From Streptomyces durocortorensis (GTDB lineage Bacteria > Actinomycetota > Actinomycetes > Streptomycetales > Streptomycetaceae), in NCBI RefSeq assembly GCF_031760065.1, contig NZ_CP134500.1:3844001-3908000 (forward strand): a stretch of DNA of 64,000 bases, in the 5' to 3' direction. The position numbers and the translations under genes are program-made. Under the pieces are notes generated by a model that saw only the letters and a program-made list of their open reading frames with translations, was not told where the DNA came from and made no database searches. Shown here one piece after another: positions 60,788 to 64,000 of the stretch; position 1 is the first letter of the stretch, and the number at the start of each line of letters is the position of its first letter.

Positions 60788-60862
60788 CGGTCCTGACGGG
60801 ATTTGAACCCGCGGCCTCCACCTTGACAGGGTGGCGAGCACTCCAAACTGCTCCACAGGACC
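60788..60862 (-). tRNA. tRNA-Asp(GTC)
   Basis: Minus strand: acceptor GGTCCTG with CAGGACC, D arm GAGCAGTTTGGAGTGCTC, anticodon loop CTGTCAA between CCACC and GGTGG (GUC), T loop GTTCAAATC, discriminator G. CCA not encoded. 75 nt. Confidence 0.94.
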
Positions 60863-60988
60863 AGGTTTTCGCTGCTTGCCGTGCGGCTTGCTGCGAAACC
60901 AGACTGTACAGGAGGGATGAGGTCCAGGTCGACTTCACTCCTGGTGGTGACTCCGTCACCGCCCCGCGGGCCCCGAACGGCGCCCGTG

Positions 60989-63900
60989 TCAGGGCGCCGC
61001 GGCGTCGATCGCCTTCACGATCCGCTTGTCCGAGACGGGGAACGCGGTGCCCAGGGCGTGGGCGAAGTAGCTGACCCGCAGCTCCTCGATCATCCAGCGG
61101 ATGTCCAGGACCTCCTGCGGCACCGGGCGGCCCTGCGGGAGCTGTTCGAGCAGCCAGGCGTACTCGTCCTGCATCTCGTGGACCTTCGCCATCCGCGTGG
61201 TGTCCCGTTGCACGGCCGTCGGCATCTGCTGGAGCCGCCGGTCGGCCGCCACGAGGTAGCGCATCAGGTCCGGCAGCCGGCGCAGACCGGTGGCCGTAAC
61301 GAAACCGGACGGTACGAGTCGGGCCAGTTGCTCGCGTACGTCGGTGACGTTGGCGACCAGCGTCAGGCTGTTCGTGGACTTCAGCCGGCGCTCGCAGGCC
61401 TGCCAGGCGGCCAGGATCTGCTGCACCTGGTCGATCGTGCGGACGGTCAGGTCTACGAGATCGGCGCGGACCTTGTCGTACAGCGTCCGGAACGCCTTCT
61501 CGTCCCACGCCGGGCCCCCGTGCGCGGCGATCAGCCGGTCGGCGGCGGCGGTGGCGCAGTCCTCGAAGAGGGCCTGCACCGAGCCGTGCGGATTGCGGGA
61601 GAGGGCCAGCTTCTGCTGGTTGGTGAGCCGGTCCGAGGCGAACTTCGCGGGGTGCACCGGGATGTTCAGCATGATCAGCCGCCGGGTGCCGCGCCACATG
61701 GCCTGCTGCTGCTCGGCCTCGGTGTCGAAGAGGCGTACGGCGACAGTGTCGCCCTGGTCGACGAGCGCCGGGTAGGCCTTCACCGGCTGCCCGGCCCGAC
61801 GTGTCTCGAAGACCCTGTCCAGCGCCCCGATCGTCCAGTCCGTGAGGCCGGAGCGCTCGATGGACTCGCCGGACGGTCCCGCGGTCGCCGCGGCGGCCTT
61901 GGAGAGCGCCTGGCGGGCCTTCGGGCGCAGCTGGAGCTTCAGCGCCTCCAGGTCCTTGTCCTCGGCGACCTTGCGCCGCCGCTCGTCGACGATCCGGAAC
62001 GTGATCTTCAGGTGGTCCGGGACCCGGGAGAGGTCGAAGTCGTCGGCCGTGACCGGCACCCCGACCATCCGCTGGAGCTCGCGCGCCAGGGTGACCGGAA
62101 GCGGCTCCTGGAGCGGGACGGCCCGGTCCAGGAACTTCTCCGCGTAGTTCGGCGCGGGGACGTAGTGGCGGCGGATCGGCTTCGGCAGCGAGCGGATCAG
62201 CTCGGTGACGACCTCCTCGCGCAGCCCCGGGATCTGCCAGTCGAAGCCCTCGGCGGTGACCTGGTTGAGCACCTGGAGCGGTACGTGAACGGTCACGCCG
62301 TCCGCGTCCGCGCCGGGCTCGAACTGGTAGGTCACCTTGAACTTGAGCTTCCCCTGCCGCCAGGAGTCCGGGTAGTCGTCCTTGGTGACCGCCCCGGCCT
62401 TCTCGTTGATCAGCATGGAGCGCTCGAAGTCGAGGGCGTCCGGCTCCTCGCGCTTCTTGTGCTTCCACCAGGAGTCGAAGTGCGCCCCGGACACGATGTG
62501 TTCGGGAATCCGCTGGTCGTAGAAGTCGAACAGCGTCTCGTCGTCCACGAGGATGTCGCGACGGCGGGCGCGGTGCTCCAACTCCTCGACCTCGCCGAGC
62601 AGTTTGCGGTTGTCGTGGAAGAACTGGTGGTGCGTGCGCCAGTCGCCCTCGACCAGGGCGTTGCGGATGAACAGATCCCGCGAGGCCTCCTGGTCGATAC
62701 GTCCGAAATTGACCTTGCGCTGAGCGATGATCGGCACCCCGTAGAGCGTGACCCGCTCGTAGGCCATCACCGCCGCCTGGTCCTTCTCCCAGTGCGGCTC
62801 GCTGTACGTGCGCTTCAGCAGGTGCTGGGCCAGCGGCTCGATCCACTCGGGTTCGACCTTGGCATTGACCCGCGCCCACAGCCGGGAGGTCTCCACGAGC
62901 TCCGCCGACATCACGAACCGGGGCTGCTTCTTGAACAGCGCCGACCCCGGGAAGATCGCGAACTTGGCGCTGCGCGCGCCCAGGTACTCGTTCTTCTCGG
63001 TGTCCTTCAGCCCGATGTGCGACAGCAGTCCGGCCAGCAGCGAGGTGTGCACCGCCTGCTCGGGAACGCCCTCGTCGGCCTTGGGCTCCTCGACGGTGAT
63101 GCCCATCTGCCTGGCCACCGTACGCAGCTGCGCGTAGATGTCCTGCCACTCGCGGATGCGCAGGAAGTTCAGGTACTCCTGCTTGCACATCCGGCGGAAC
63201 GAGGACGAGCCGCGCTCCTTCTGCTGCTCGCGGACGTAACGCCACAGGTTCAGATACGCCAGGAAGTCGGACGTCTCGTCCTTGAACCGCGCGTGCTGCT
63301 GGTCGGCCTGCGTCTGCTTCTCCGAGGGCCGCTCGCGCGGGTCCTGGATGGAGAGCGCGGCGGCGATGACCATGACCTCGCGGGCGCAGCCGTTGCGGTC
63401 GGCCTCGATGACCATGCGGGCCAGGCGCGGGTCGACGGGGAGCTGGGAGAGCTTGCGGCCGAGCGGGGTGAGCCGCTTCTTCGGATCCTTCTCCGCCGGA
63501 TCCAGCGCCCCGAGCTCCTGGAGGAGCTGGACGCCGTCGCGGATGTTGCGGTGGTCCGGCGGGTCGATGAAGGGGAACTTCTCGATGTCACCGAGCCCGG
63601 CCGCGGTCATCTGGAGGATGACGGAGGCCAGGTTGGTCCGCAGGATCTCCGGGTCGGTGAACTCCGGCCGGGTGACGAAGTCGTCCTCCGAGTACAGCCG
63701 GATGCAGATGCCGTCCGACGTACGGCCGCAGCGGCCCTTGCGCTGGTTGGCGCTGGCCTGGGAGATCCGCTCGATCGGCAGCCGCTGGACCTTGGTGCGG
63801 TGGCTGTAGCGGGAGATGCGGGCGTTGCCCGGGTCGATCACGTACTTGATGCCGGGGACGGTCAGCGAGGTCTCGGCGACGTTCGTGGCGAGGACGATGC

Positions 63901-64000
63901 GGCGTCCCGTGTGGCGCTGGAAGACGCGGTGCTGCTCGGCGTGCGAGAGGCGTGCGTAGAGGGGGAGCACCTCGGTATGCCTGAGGTTCCGCTTGTTCAG
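60989..64000 (-). CDS. hrpA: ATP-dependent RNA helicase HrpA, 5' end outside window
   Basis: DEAH-box RNA helicase that resolves stalled and collided ribosomes in other bacteria. The window holds the C-terminal 1003 residues of about 1300: the frame enters at 64000 with LNKRNLRHTEVLPLYARLSH, then helicase motifs V and VI (NVAETSLTVPGIKYVIDPG; QRKGRCGRTSDG), the HA2/OB region (FPFIDPPDHRNIRDGVQLL), and the long HrpA-specific C-terminal domain (DUF3418: LLADHEQ-like TYQFEPGADADGVTVHVP; PVTLARELQRMVGV). The DEAH and Walker motifs lie beyond the window. It ends with IVKAIDAAAP and TGA at 60989, 126 bp from tRNA-Asp. Confidence 0.95.
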   Translation of the reverse strand: MNKRNLRHTEVLPLYARLSHAEQHRVFQRHTGRRIVLATNVAETSLTVPGIKYVIDPGNARISRYSHRTKVQRLPIERISQASANQRKGRCGRTSDGICIRLYSEDDFVTRPEFTDPEILRTNLASVILQMTAAGLGDIEKFPFIDPPDHRNIRDGVQLLQELGALDPAEKDPKKRLTPLGRKLSQLPVDPRLARMVIEADRNGCAREVMVIAAALSIQDPRERPSEKQTQADQQHARFKDETSDFLAYLNLWRYVREQQKERGSSSFRRMCKQEYLNFLRIREWQDIYAQLRTVARQMGITVEEPKADEGVPEQAVHTSLLAGLLSHIGLKDTEKNEYLGARSAKFAIFPGSALFKKQPRFVMSAELVETSRLWARVNAKVEPEWIEPLAQHLLKRTYSEPHWEKDQAAVMAYERVTLYGVPIIAQRKVNFGRIDQEASRDLFIRNALVEGDWRTHHQFFHDNRKLLGEVEELEHRARRRDILVDDETLFDFYDQRIPEHIVSGAHFDSWWKHKKREEPDALDFERSMLINEKAGAVTKDDYPDSWRQGKLKFKVTYQFEPGADADGVTVHVPLQVLNQVTAEGFDWQIPGLREEVVTELIRSLPKPIRRHYVPAPNYAEKFLDRAVPLQEPLPVTLARELQRMVGVPVTADDFDLSRVPDHLKITFRIVDERRRKVAEDKDLEALKLQLRPKARQALSKAAAATAGPSGESIERSGLTDWTIGALDRVFETRRAGQPVKAYPALVDQGDTVAVRLFDTEAEQQQAMWRGTRRLIMLNIPVHPAKFASDRLTNQQKLALSRNPHGSVQALFEDCATAAADRLIAAHGGPAWDEKAFRTLYDKVRADLVDLTVRTIDQVQQILAAWQACERRLKSTNSLTLVANVTDVREQLARLVPSGFVTATGLRRLPDLMRYLVAADRRLQQMPTAVQRDTTRMAKVHEMQDEYAWLLEQLPQGRPVPQEVLDIRWMIEELRVSYFAHALGTAFPVSDKRIVKAIDAAAP

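Noticed and set aside
60726..63245. Long second minus-strand frame within hrpA and across tRNA-Asp
   Set aside because: Runs through a tRNA gene and has Arg/Gly/Ala-rich sequence only; the hrpA frame is clearly the coding one.

Overview
The window is high-GC actinobacterial DNA and almost certainly a Streptomyces chromosome. It carries bldC, a melC1-melC2 tyrosinase pair, valine dehydrogenase, an Lsr2-family nucleoid protein, DUF3073 and DUF6274 proteins, many GTG starts and a strong third-position GC bias. The right half (about 32.4-64 kb) reads as conserved core chromosome; most of the left part (about 3.6-32.4 kb) reads as variable accessory DNA.

Layout. 1-3.6 kb: the 3' part of cobN (cobalamin synthesis). 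3.6-8.6 kb: a two-gene NTP-dependent conflict (defence) system, made of an EACC1-type small membrane protein and a caspase/nSTAND/WD40 protein. 8.8-11.6 kb: two Tat-exported proteins, an M23 peptidase with a beta-propeller built from recent 222-bp repeats and an antigen-85/esterase-D-like hydrolase. 11.8-12.7 kb: decayed partial copies of a TetR/DUF2867 pair and of a response regulator whose intact relatives lie at 22.6-24.8 kb. 12.7-14.9 kb: SnoaL-like protein and SDR, divergent from a LuxR regulator. 14.9-21.9 kb: a long minus-strand series holding class II aldolase, membrane permease, FAD/NAD(P) protein, MelC1, tyrosinase, MoaF-like secreted protein and amino-acid permease, probably a small-molecule oxidation or export cluster. 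22-26 kb: DUF2867/TetR with twin operators, then a NarL-type two-component system. 26.1-28.6 kb: two tandem S12 serine hydrolases that have exchanged sequence. 28.7-29.6 kb: a phosphorothioate-DNA-directed HNH restriction enzyme.

29.74-32.53 kb: a small island bounded by direct repeats made of the tRNA-Ser(GGA) 3' end and its terminator. It carries vapBC and a membrane protein with a HEPN-like RxxxxH motif. No integrase is left.

32.6-64 kb: SRP RNA, dnaX, purD, a degenerate M48-like membrane protein, a dimethylformamidase-like protein, purC, a tRNA-Gly, an ABC exporter with its own DesKR-like two-component system and a matching palindrome, two more tRNA-Gly genes, an lsr2-family gene, purSQL, an ArsR-like regulator, M23 peptidase, maleylpyruvate-isomerase-like protein, META lipoprotein, purF, purM, DUF3073, vdh, a conserved unknown, bldC, DUF6274, tRNA-Asp and the 3' part of hrpA. 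Six transcription units here supply most steps of de novo purine synthesis (PurF, PurD, PurS/Q/L, PurM, PurC).

Best candidates for new biology: the tRNA-bounded island with its HEPN-like membrane protein, the EACC1-caspase-STAND pair, and the tyrosinase/aldolase/FAD/permease cluster. Names come from motif and family recognition in the translated sequence; no database search was run.
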